Below, in pieces: positions 13,181 through 21,319 of a stretch of 26,861 nt of DNA. The position numbers and the translations under genes were made by a program. Under the pieces are notes generated by a model that saw nothing but the letters and a program-made list of their open reading frames with translations, did not search any database and was not told the DNA's origin. This stretch comes from a virus. The stretch is taken from positions 1 through 26,861 of the IMG/VR virus record IMGVR_UViG_3300022693_000457; one strand, written 5' to 3'. How positions within the stretch are numbered: position 1 is the stretch's first letter; each line of letters begins with the position of its first letter.

Positions 13181-16100
13181 ATTGTGCAACCCCATCATAA
13201 TATAGACGGTCTCTTTTACTTGTAGGGAGACCTTCTGATTTCTTCTTAATACTACGCATCTTAGATTTAAATGAAGCTGATAATTCCTTACCAGTAATTC
13301 TATAATTTCTAGTCTCTTTAGAGACGTGTGTTTCATTCCATTTTCTAATATCCAATAGAGCTTCTGATATAGCCTTAGTATCCTCATGATATCTTGCGTA
13401 GTTATGTCTCTCCATTAAACCTTGTCTACGTGTATTTAAGTAAGCAGTACCAGCCGCTTGCTCCCCATACAGTGACCAAATTTCTGAGGTCCTTGAGGCC
13501 GTGAAGCCTAGACCCTCAAACATTATTTCAGCCCATGCCTCTGGAGACTCCCTGTCATAGAGTAAGAACTCGGGATTTGTTCTAGTAGTCTCTGCCCCGC
13601 GTACTGCATGTCTCGCTGCTTTACTTAGATTCTTAGCAGCCACAGGTAATAGTTTCTCGATACGCTTCCAAGTATCAGGGTCGTCAGATGTAATACCTGT
13701 ATATACACTGTTAGCAATACTAGTCAAAGCGCCACCAGCTTGTAATACATAATCAGCTAGACCCGCATCTCCAGGAATTTCCCTGACGCCTGGGATTGGG
13801 GAACCCATAGATAAGGAGCCTTGTATGTTCATGTTTGGCACAGGCGCACCGAATAATTCTGCTAAGTGCAGTGGACCTAGCCCATACTGAGAGGCTGTAC
13901 CATTGATAACTAAGTCAGGATTAAACCATGTTTGTTGTAAGCCTTCTCTAATTTCACGCTCTACGTTTAATTCAGGGTCTTCCATTCCCAGTAGACCCGC
14001 TAAGGCAGTTCCTCCTAAATTTATTATTTTAAATATATAATCCATTCCAGGCAATCCTTGCAAGCCACCAGCTACTAGAGCTAGTAATAACATTCCTTTT
14101 GCGGTTGAGCGTCCAGTCTTAGTACGGGAGCCATTAGATACTAGGAATAAAAATTGCTGCACATATGATACGAATACCAAAGCTGCACCTGCAATTTTAT
14201 TTCTTTGAAAGATTGGTCTGTTCCATTTAGCATATTCAAACTGCGTTCTTTGGATAGAATTAACAGCCGCTTTGTAAGACTCTTCAAAGTTATTAGTTTG
14301 TTGCATATGCAGTTCGAACGTAGCTATAGCCATAGCTCGTCTATTATATTTCTCAGTAACTCGAAACAAAAACGAAGACGCCTCAGACAGTTTAGATATT
14401 CCCCTATTAATTTTGTTGTTTCTCATTCCTGCATATGACTCAGCCATAGCCGCTAGGTCGGATGCTGCGGACTCGTCAATGATTCCAGCCTGAGCCATTC
14501 GGTCTAATAATCGTTGTTGTGCGGACGTCATAGGGGTCTTTTTAACTAAGTGATTAGTTACTATAGCATAGGATTTTGCCATCATTTTGGTGGTGTTGGT
14601 TGTCCCGTAACGTGCCGATAAGTATGGCAAGGTGACTAAAATAGGTTGTGTTAGATTCACTACCGCTGATTTCACATTGAAGCCGAGGAACCAATGAAAC
14701 GCAGTAGAACGTAACATAGCAAAATCATTTGAAGCATTAAAGATATATTTAAAATGCTCTTGGTAATAAGAATGCATTAAGCTTAGGTCAGATATATCCC
14801 CAGTAAAAGTTTTGCGTAGTCTATCTAGCTTAGCTAACCCATCAACTAATTCCTTACTGTGCTCTATGCGAGCTAAGTGGTTAGAAGCAGAACCCATGTA
14901 AGCAGAGAAAGTTCTTTGTGCATCTCTACTAAATCCTGGAGTATTTTTTCTCTTCCGCAATTGACGTAAGAAAGCTTTGCCTGGGGATAGGTCAGACTCC
15001 GCCATAGCCAATGCTCTTTCCTGTTCCTCAGTAAGACCACCTTCAGATGCTCGAAGTTTATCTCCTATAGATTTAACTACGACCTGCGGCATACCATACA
15101 TAGCTTTAGCAGTATCAGTCATTCGGTCTAACTCAGGTATGTCATAATTATCTAGGTGACCATACTGAGCATTGTATATTTTCTGCGCTTCAAGGGCATC
15201 TGATTTAGATTCATATACTTCAAATATTTCTACAGTAGTTCTTATATTACCAGCTTCGTTTACTCCCCTACTGCGTACGGTTACTGCCCATTCCCCAAAA
15301 CGCATTCTAGGGAAATAGTCTCGTTGCTCAAGAGAATCAAATTGTTTGCGTACACTAGATAGTTCAGACCAAGCTTCTTGTTCCCTGCCCACTGCATACA
15401 ACTCTAATATTTCTGCTCTGCCTTCTTCACCTACTCGGTCAAGTTCAGATATCATTTCACGAGGGCTACCCGTAAACTCGGATAGAATTTCTACTTCAGT
15501 AGCTATGCGTAATCTAGATAAAACATCTTTGAAGGATGCTTGTATCTCGTTATATAAACCTACATACTTTTCAGATAAACCATTCTCCTTAAGAATTTTC
15601 AAAACTTCACTAGGGTATAATACCCTGCCAATCTCATCTGAAATTTCTGAAGTTTCATATAGAGTTTTGCCTAAAGCATCTGCTTGATCATCTGGCAGGT
15701 GTAACCATTCCTTAGAGACTTTATCAGCCCTAACTATACCACGCATTTTAGTAGCACTCCATGATTGAACACTCTCCATATAAGCCTGTGCCTCTGGAAT
15801 CTTGTAGCGTTCAGCAATCTGCAGTGGAGTTAGTCCAACGAATCCTAACTTTGTAAACCCAGTATGTAAATGTTCATTACGCTTCATAGCCTTAATCATA
15901 TCCCTAGTTAGCTTATCACCAGCTTCCGGAACTATACGTCCAGTTGGTGTGCTAAGGTCAGGTTCAATCATAGGTAGATGAGCTCCCTCTTTCAAATCAA
16001 TTACTTGTTTAAGTTCATCTGGGACCTTGTTAGTTATATAAGGAACACTCATAGCTAATTCGCGTACTCTATTTCTATACCCAATATTTTCTAACCAAGC

Positions 16101-18281
16101 AGAGAATTTTGGTTTAACCCTAAATAGTGCAGTGAAGTCCTTGTATAGTTCTTTAAGTTGTCTAGCTACTCCATCCCAGAAACTTGTAGACTGCTCAGGC
16201 TTTTTGTTGGCGGCAAGAGACTTAGCTACTTGCTCAGCCGCATACTCGTCAAAAGAAAGAATGTAAGTTAACTCTTTACGAGACATGTATTTATCAGCAA
16301 CTTCACTGAAAGGCATATCAAGAATAGTTTGTCCATAGTCAAGAATCATATACTCAGTGGGACTTCCTAATTCACTTAATACTTCTCCATAAGTCTTGTC
16401 TTTTAATCCCGCCAACATTTCACGGTGTTCAGATTTTAATTGGGAAAGCTCTTCTGTAGGAGTTTTATTAATATTATCTGCTATAATAGCATGGCCTACT
16501 TCGTGAGATAACGTAGACATTACAACTGAGAAAACGTCAGTATTCGTAATAGGTTTACTCCTATTCCCGTCTTCATTCATCTCAAACATTCTATTTTGAA
16601 TAACCTCTGGACGAACAGCTATATAGGACAACGGATTCTGTACTATCCCAGTAGCAGCAAGTTCTGAATTAAAGTCTACGTCATAGAGCATAGCGGAGTG
16701 ATAACCACCTGCACTTTGTTCTGCAGCTATTACGTCATTAGAATGCTCACCTAAAACTATAGAACGGTCGGGCAGATACTTTTTACGCCATGCTTCGACT
16801 GTATCATAGATTTGTGCTACTTGTTCCGGCTTTTGGTATGTACCAAATAAACTAGTTCCATTGCCTTGTATATAAGTTTTAGGTGCATTGGATTGTATTT
16901 GAGACATGGATATAGAAGAACTATTTAATACCCCATTCTCGAAAGAAGATACAGGAACAGTTAATAAAGCTTCCGGCATTTTGTTTGCAACTAATGCACC
17001 ATCAACAGTTTCAAAATTAGACCTATCTATTCTAGAGGTACCACTTGGTTTAGCAATAGGCATCTGCCCAGTACCCGTTACGAAAGCTTGGTCTCCAGTC
17101 ATAGAGGACACTTCGCCAATATTTATAGTACGCAGATTAGTAGATATGGCCTGACTAAGTGTACTCATCTCGTCATCTGGTGCTAAACTTTCCTGAGTAT
17201 TATCATCTTGTTTATCAGCTTCTTCTCGCGTATCAAGAACATCTTCTACTGGAGCCACATCGTCAGGCTTTCTAACGGGGGTTGTGTCCGTTGGAGTTCC
17301 TGGGATAATTTCGGTATCCTGCACAGGCGCCGCATTAGACTTAGATTGCTTAGCTTTTATACCAGCTTTAATAGTACCTGTAACAGCCTTGACACCTGCG
17401 GTTGTTACAGCAGCTCCGAAACCACCAGCCATGAAAGCATTAATAAGTTCATGCTGTTCTTTTGGTAAAAGTGCGATTGCTTTTTTAAGTGATACGTCAT
17501 TAGCTAACTCAGCATTAACTTGATTTATATACGTTTGTGCTGCTTCTGTCGTAGCTTCAACTACAAAGGAAGAGCCTGTTTCTACCGCAGCCCTTTTAAG
17601 TATAGCTCCAAAACCTGTAACTTCGGCAGACTTTTCGACAGCATCAAACAAGAAGTTTGACAATCCAGCATTCTTGAATATCTTTAAAGCAGAAAAAGTT
17701 TCTAAGGCTGTGTTCATTACAGTAGCTGGGACCATATTAAGTACTGTTCTTTCTGCGCCTGATGTATCAATAGTCTGTGCAGTTTCGCCAGCAGCTAATA
17801 GACCAGCACCTGCCGTAGTGCCTACAACAGCTGGAACTCCAAGAGCAGGAGCCGCTATAGTTGCACCTGCTACAATAAGGGCATTAACTGCATTCTCTAA
17901 ACTTTTCTCTATTGCAAAAGTACCTAAGTCGCCCCAGTCCTTAATGTCCTGAAACTCAGGAACTTCCGGTGGGAGCCTCGCACCTATTCTATCGGCAGCC
18001 AATTTCCAGTCTTCAGCTCCAATCAAATTTAAAATACTTCCAGCAGTAGCAAACGCTCCTCTCGCAATAGAAGCTGCAGGACCCGTTGATACTTCGCCTG
18101 GTCTATCTCTTTCAAAGAGACCTTGTTGCTGGCGAGCAAACTCAACAGCAGACATTTCTTCCTGAGGTTGGAACCCTTGCTGCTGCATAGCTTGGTTTTG
18201 TGAGACAGGAGGAGCGACCGAAGCCGCCCCTGGTAAATCAGACCCATCAATCGCAGGCTGTTTTAAATACTCATTAGGCAT
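13170..18281 (-). CDS. Giant internal/ejection protein with zincin motif (LPD38-type polyvalent protein)
   Basis: 1703 aa, probably packed in the capsid and injected with the DNA. Residues 1-60 are Gln/Pro-rich. About 127-168 is a long Ala/Gly/Val-rich hydrophobic stretch, and about 317-373 an acidic Pro/Thr linker. Residues 593-597 are HEVGH within STLSHEVGHAII, the HExxH zinc-peptidase motif, with a possible third ligand in FDEYAAEQ near residue 678. About 1195-1390 (FRVTEKYNRRAMAIATFELH and onward) resembles the large polyvalent protein-associated domain 38 of phage ejected proteins, followed by hydrophobic segments near 1365-1425. I chose the start at 18281 over an in-frame ATG at 18299 because GGAGG sits 5 bases before it and the preceding gene ends at 18283. 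It is the last gene of the - strand arm. Confidence 0.82.
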   Translation of the reverse strand: MPNEYLKQPAIDGSDLPGAASVAPPVSQNQAMQQQGFQPQEEMSAVEFARQQQGLFERDRPGEVSTGPAASIARGAFATAGSILNLIGAEDWKLAADRIGARLPPEVPEFQDIKDWGDLGTFAIEKSLENAVNALIVAGATIAAPALGVPAVVGTTAGAGLLAAGETAQTIDTSGAERTVLNMVPATVMNTALETFSALKIFKNAGLSNFLFDAVEKSAEVTGFGAILKRAAVETGSSFVVEATTEAAQTYINQVNAELANDVSLKKAIALLPKEQHELINAFMAGGFGAAVTTAGVKAVTGTIKAGIKAKQSKSNAAPVQDTEIIPGTPTDTTPVRKPDDVAPVEDVLDTREEADKQDDNTQESLAPDDEMSTLSQAISTNLRTINIGEVSSMTGDQAFVTGTGQMPIAKPSGTSRIDRSNFETVDGALVANKMPEALLTVPVSSFENGVLNSSSISMSQIQSNAPKTYIQGNGTSLFGTYQKPEQVAQIYDTVEAWRKKYLPDRSIVLGEHSNDVIAAEQSAGGYHSAMLYDVDFNSELAATGIVQNPLSYIAVRPEVIQNRMFEMNEDGNRSKPITNTDVFSVVMSTLSHEVGHAIIADNINKTPTEELSQLKSEHREMLAGLKDKTYGEVLSELGSPTEYMILDYGQTILDMPFSEVADKYMSRKELTYILSFDEYAAEQVAKSLAANKKPEQSTSFWDGVARQLKELYKDFTALFRVKPKFSAWLENIGYRNRVRELAMSVPYITNKVPDELKQVIDLKEGAHLPMIEPDLSTPTGRIVPEAGDKLTRDMIKAMKRNEHLHTGFTKLGFVGLTPLQIAERYKIPEAQAYMESVQSWSATKMRGIVRADKVSKEWLHLPDDQADALGKTLYETSEISDEIGRVLYPSEVLKILKENGLSEKYVGLYNEIQASFKDVLSRLRIATEVEILSEFTGSPREMISELDRVGEEGRAEILELYAVGREQEAWSELSSVRKQFDSLEQRDYFPRMRFGEWAVTVRSRGVNEAGNIRTTVEIFEVYESKSDALEAQKIYNAQYGHLDNYDIPELDRMTDTAKAMYGMPQVVVKSIGDKLRASEGGLTEEQERALAMAESDLSPGKAFLRQLRKRKNTPGFSRDAQRTFSAYMGSASNHLARIEHSKELVDGLAKLDRLRKTFTGDISDLSLMHSYYQEHFKYIFNASNDFAMLRSTAFHWFLGFNVKSAVVNLTQPILVTLPYLSARYGTTNTTKMMAKSYAIVTNHLVKKTPMTSAQQRLLDRMAQAGIIDESAASDLAAMAESYAGMRNNKINRGISKLSEASSFLFRVTEKYNRRAMAIATFELHMQQTNNFEESYKAAVNSIQRTQFEYAKWNRPIFQRNKIAGAALVFVSYVQQFLFLVSNGSRTKTGRSTAKGMLLLALVAGGLQGLPGMDYIFKIINLGGTALAGLLGMEDPELNVEREIREGLQQTWFNPDLVINGTASQYGLGPLHLAELFGAPVPNMNIQGSLSMGSPIPGVREIPGDAGLADYVLQAGGALTSIANSVYTGITSDDPDTWKRIEKLLPVAAKNLSKAARHAVRGAETTRTNPEFLLYDRESPEAWAEIMFEGLGFTASRTSEIWSLYGEQAAGTAYLNTRRQGLMERHNYARYHEDTKAISEALLDIRKWNETHVSKETRNYRITGKELSASFKSKMRSIKKKSEGLPTSKRDRLYYDGVAQSRE

Positions 18282-18282
18282 A

Positions 18283-19215
18283 TTATCCTCCGAAAACACT
18301 TTCCATTATAGAAACTTCTCTGGGTTTTGCAGTAGTCTTAGCTTTCCTAGCGGCCGCTGCTGCAAATCGTTTAGCAGCTTTTGGTCCATAGGTATCTTCT
18401 ATCTCTGCAGTTTTTTCTTCTAAAGCATTAGGGTTTATCTGCATATCAGAGGCAGTAGTTTCAACTAAATCTTTTAAGGTAGCCGAGTCTAAACTCAGAT
18501 GAATTGGTTTACCAGATAAATCATTATAAACCTTAAGCACATCACTCACTGGGACTTCCATAGACTCACCAAACTGATTGGTAGGTGCTGAGGCTTTTGC
18601 AGTTTTAAGTGCCGAGTCCCACAACTTTGCATTTACTCTTGGTGGTATATTTGTTTCAGCATTAAGCTTAGCAGTCTCCGCATCTAGCTTTTTCATTATG
18701 GTGAAGTCCTTCATTATGTCAGCAGAACTTCTCGTACTTAAACGTGTCTCAGCTTCTCGAAGAATATCGGTACGTACCTTTTTATCTTCCAAAGTTTCCT
18801 CAGCCATATCGCGCGCATGCTTACCTGATACAATGGTTTCGCCTGCAATAAGTTCTTTACGTTTAATGTCTCTTTCCGTATAAGCATTTTCTTTGGATTG
18901 CTGCAGAGCTAGGAGTCTTTTTTGAGTTTCATGCTGCTCCTTCAAAGTCTCCTTGTCACTAGCTTTTGTCAAAGCTCCAACCATCTGCATTCCAGCATCT
19001 GCTATATTTCCTCCGCCCATTAAAACGGAGCCAAACGCAAGCATACCTTCTGTGAATCCAGGTTTATCCATGAAATCAGTAAAGTGTCCTGCAAAAGAAG
19101 TATCCACTTCTGGAGCCTGCATTTGAGGAACTGCTACTGCTGGTGTACTTATCTCTGGTAAATCCAAAGAAGGCTGTCCACCTATACCCATATTTCCAAA
19201 CATACCATTAGCCAT
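18283..19215 (-). CDS. Probable internal/ejection virion protein, coiled coil, 310 aa
   Basis: No firm family. The N-terminal 50 residues are Pro/Gly/Met-rich, a short hydrophobic part follows (FGSVLMGGGNIADAGMQMVG, about 61-80), and residues about 85-190 are a long charged helix likely to form a coiled coil (KEQHETQKRLLALQQSKEN and onward). The C-terminal third is Ala/Lys-rich. This plan matches the middle ejection proteins of podoviruses (compare T7 gp15, P22 gp20), by architecture rather than sequence. GAGG lies 6 bases before the start. The stop is one base from the ATG of the 1703-aa protein, so the two are co-translated. Confidence 0.68.
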   Translation of the reverse strand: MANGMFGNMGIGGQPSLDLPEISTPAVAVPQMQAPEVDTSFAGHFTDFMDKPGFTEGMLAFGSVLMGGGNIADAGMQMVGALTKASDKETLKEQHETQKRLLALQQSKENAYTERDIKRKELIAGETIVSGKHARDMAEETLEDKKVRTDILREAETRLSTRSSADIMKDFTIMKKLDAETAKLNAETNIPPRVNAKLWDSALKTAKASAPTNQFGESMEVPVSDVLKVYNDLSGKPIHLSLDSATLKDLVETTASDMQINPNALEEKTAEIEDTYGPKAAKRFAAAAARKAKTTAKPREVSIMESVFGG

Positions 19216-19224
19216 AATAACCTC

Positions 19225-20715
19225 TTATCCAAATGCCCCAACTAAACCACCAATCCCTGCCCCGATACCCGTACCCATTCCAGGCATTATCTGCGTACCT
19301 AAAGCAGCACCGGCAGCAGCCCCGCCCAAGGCACTACCTGCAGTGGAAGTTGCAGGTCCGGTAGTAGTAGTCTGTCCACCAGCCATAGGGGACATAATCC
19401 CTAAGTTAGCAAGAAGCTGTTGTAACTGTGCACTATCAGCTCCTTGTGTTTGATAGAATCTTTGCAGTGCTTCGTCAATAAGTTGTTGTTGGTACTGCTG
19501 TTGAGCATCCCCAACTGCACCTGTTAATCTACTAGGTGCCATACCAAAGTCTCCAGTTTGTGGAGCCAATCCTAATGCCTGTAACTGCGCTTGTATTTGA
19601 GTATTGAAAGCACCTCCGCCTAACGAACCTGCTGTAGCGCCTTGTGTGATATTGGCTTGCTGTTGTCCAGCTAAAGCACTACCAGCTGCACCAAGACCAG
19701 TACCAAAAGCACTACTTAGTATATTACCAGACTGTAAACTTTGCTGTCCTGATAAGCCTAATAACTGATTCATTACTTGTTGCTGCTGTACTTGTTGTTG
19801 CTGTGCTGCTTCCATAGTAGTACGTGCAGTTGCATCAGCTATAGTCTCCTGAGCACCACGGCGTGCAATACCTTCAGCAATACCCTGCCTTGAACTGCCC
19901 ATTTGACCAGCGCCTATAGCGGCATCTTGTATACCAGGCATTGTTTGCTCTTCCAACTGCCTATTCACCATACGAGATATAGCATCAAGACTTCCCTGCA
20001 TTCCAGGCTGACTCATAACGTCACCTTGGAATAGGTTCGTTAAATAGTCCTGTGAAAATGGAGTTCCCGTGGGACTTACATTTGTAGCCTCTAACGCTTG
20101 CAGGATAGTCTCATTACCGCCTGTATTAAATGCCTGACTAAACAATTGATTCTGCAACATCGCAGATGCAGGGTCCAACTGGTTCATACCGCCAACGCCA
20201 CCCATAGCCATCTGTACAAATGGGTTAGCTACACCACCGCCTGGGTTTGTAAGTAAATCACTTTGGGCTTGCATTGCATCTGCAACTTGTGCGGGCAAAG
20301 AACCAGGAACCGGTGTAGTTATTTGAGGAGGAACCGGCGCAGGCGCTGCTGGTGCAGGAGCTGCAGCGATTGGCGCAGGAATATTTGATTCCGGAGTTAT
20401 AGCCGGAACTCCAAGTCCACCCGCAGGTGGTAAATTAATATCCCCTGTTCGTATAGGTGTCAATTCTGGAGAAGGCATACTCACAGGCGCTCCCATTATT
20501 GGGGGTGTTGTCCCAGGCATCTTAGGCACCCCATCTGGGGTACCTGTTGGTGTTCCTCCAGCAATAAGATTTTGAGTACTTGGAAAACCTGTGGGTTTGG
20601 GTGCTTTAACTGCCCTTTTAATGCTAGTATTTCCGATTATGCCGGGAGTATTACCTGACCCCATACTCTGGAAAATACCTAGAGCTACAGCAGTAGTAAA
20701 TTTATTTACCTTCAT
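19225..20715 (-). CDS. Low-complexity internal virion protein with glycine-zipper C-terminus, 496 aa
   Basis: Residues about 25-150 are Pro/Gly/Thr/Ala-rich and probably disordered. About 150-330 is helical and Gln/Met/Ala-rich, with poly-Gln-like runs (QQQQVQQQQ). The last 60 residues change from a Thr-rich linker to an Ala/Gly stretch (GGAAAGAALG, GTGIGAGIGGLVGAFG), a glycine-zipper-like segment able to insert in or pack at a membrane. This composition is typical of small podovirus internal or ejection proteins that open the cell envelope. AAGGA lies 8 bases before the start, and it is followed closely by the 310-aa gene. Structural role is inferred from place and composition. Confidence 0.68.
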   Translation of the reverse strand: MKVNKFTTAVALGIFQSMGSGNTPGIIGNTSIKRAVKAPKPTGFPSTQNLIAGGTPTGTPDGVPKMPGTTPPIMGAPVSMPSPELTPIRTGDINLPPAGGLGVPAITPESNIPAPIAAAPAPAAPAPVPPQITTPVPGSLPAQVADAMQAQSDLLTNPGGGVANPFVQMAMGGVGGMNQLDPASAMLQNQLFSQAFNTGGNETILQALEATNVSPTGTPFSQDYLTNLFQGDVMSQPGMQGSLDAISRMVNRQLEEQTMPGIQDAAIGAGQMGSSRQGIAEGIARRGAQETIADATARTTMEAAQQQQVQQQQVMNQLLGLSGQQSLQSGNILSSAFGTGLGAAGSALAGQQQANITQGATAGSLGGGAFNTQIQAQLQALGLAPQTGDFGMAPSRLTGAVGDAQQQYQQQLIDEALQRFYQTQGADSAQLQQLLANLGIMSPMAGGQTTTTGPATSTAGSALGGAAAGAALGTQIMPGMGTGIGAGIGGLVGAFG

Positions 20716-20726
20716 ATCTGTAATCC

Positions 20727-21101
20727 TTAATTTCCAAGAGGCGCAAGTTTTGCCTGTCTAGTTTTGTCGCTTGCAGAAAGCCCAGGAGTTGGAAGACCTG
20801 CGGGAGCTCCAGGAGCAGCGCCCATAGCAGTAAAAACAGGAGCTTGATATTGTGGCATATTCACGGGCTGACCACCACTGGCATATGATAAAGCCATTTC
20901 TTGTGCAGCTAACTGATTTGCATTCAAAGGCGCTATACCACTCTGCTCAGGCGGCAAGTTAATATTGGGGCCTTGGAATTGTCTTTGTGCCTCAGCAGCT
21001 GCCATAGTTAAATATGGCTTTAGAAAGTCAGGCGGCTCTTGGGTTGTTGTAGTAGAATCACTACCGCCCCCAAGAGCTATTTTCGTATATAATTTTTTCA
21101 T
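20727..21101 (-). CDS. Small virion/internal protein, 124 aa
   Basis: Begins MKKLYTKIALGGGSDSTTTTQEPPDFLKPYL. The Ser/Thr block followed by EPPDFLKPY is a pattern I have seen at the start of small proteins in front of podovirus internal virion genes. The rest is Gln/Pro/Ala-rich without a clear fold. AGGAG (complement of 21107-21111) lies 5 bases before the ATG. It is the first gene after a probable promoter on this strand, and leads into the 496-, 310- and 1703-aa internal proteins, so it probably belongs to the ejection set. Function not known. Confidence 0.7.
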   Translation of the reverse strand: MKKLYTKIALGGGSDSTTTTQEPPDFLKPYLTMAAAEAQRQFQGPNINLPPEQSGIAPLNANQLAAQEMALSYASGGQPVNMPQYQAPVFTAMGAAPGAPAGLPTPGLSASDKTRQAKLAPLGN

Positions 21102-21109
21102 AAATACTC

Positions 21110-21125
21110 CTAGTAATACTACTAG
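21110..21125. repeat. Palindrome at the start of the ejection-protein operon
   Basis: CTAGTA (21110-21115) and TACTAG (21120-21125) form a perfect 6-bp inverted repeat with a 4-base spacer. It spans the predicted transcription start on the - strand and its last bases overlap the AGGAG site of the 124-aa gene. It could be an operator, or an RNA hairpin that would cover the ribosome-binding site if transcription starts further upstream. Confidence 0.45.
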
Positions 21126-21151
21126 TATATAGGATAAACCTCAGTTTGCAA
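21124..21151 (-). promoter_or_regulatory. Candidate promoter for the internal-protein genes
   Basis: On the - strand TTGCAA (21151-21146) is followed after 16 bases by TATACT (21129-21124). The -10 box is 5/6 to consensus and the -35 box 4/6. It lies in the only sizeable gap of the - strand arm (21102-21166), directly before the 124-aa gene. It does not resemble the two TTTACA promoters of the + strand. Confidence 0.4.
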
Positions 21152-21166
21152 TAAGTAGATTAAGGG

Positions 21167-21319
21167 TTAGGGCGGCGCCTCTACGATTTCATATACCCGT
21201 TGAAATACTACTGCTATTTTTTGAAGTTCCTCAGCTATAAATGTTTTAAGAATTTGAGGGTCATCCGTATCTGGTACATTAGCTGGTATGTACATTACCT
21301 CTTGTTTAGCCAAAGCCAT
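21167..21319 (-). CDS. Unknown 50-aa protein between tail and internal-protein genes
   Basis: A short gene starting 14 bases inside the end of the 527-aa tail gene. AAGGAG lies 6 bases before its ATG (21319), a strong site, so I consider it real. The product begins MALAKQEVMYIPANVPDTDD and continues with a helix (PQILKTFIAEELQKIAVVFQ), then ends VEAPP. Short helices of this type (LxxFIAEELxxIA) occur at the N-termini of phage tail-fibre proteins, so it may be a remnant or a minimal tail accessory protein. No function can be given. Confidence 0.65.
   Translation of the reverse strand: MALAKQEVMYIPANVPDTDDPQILKTFIAEELQKIAVVFQRVYEIVEAPP

Noticed and set aside
13208-13232. GGTCTC/GAGACC hairpin as terminator of the + strand arm
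   Set aside because: The loop is 13 bases, the stem is 6 bp and no real T run follows; it lies within the coding end of the 1703-aa gene.
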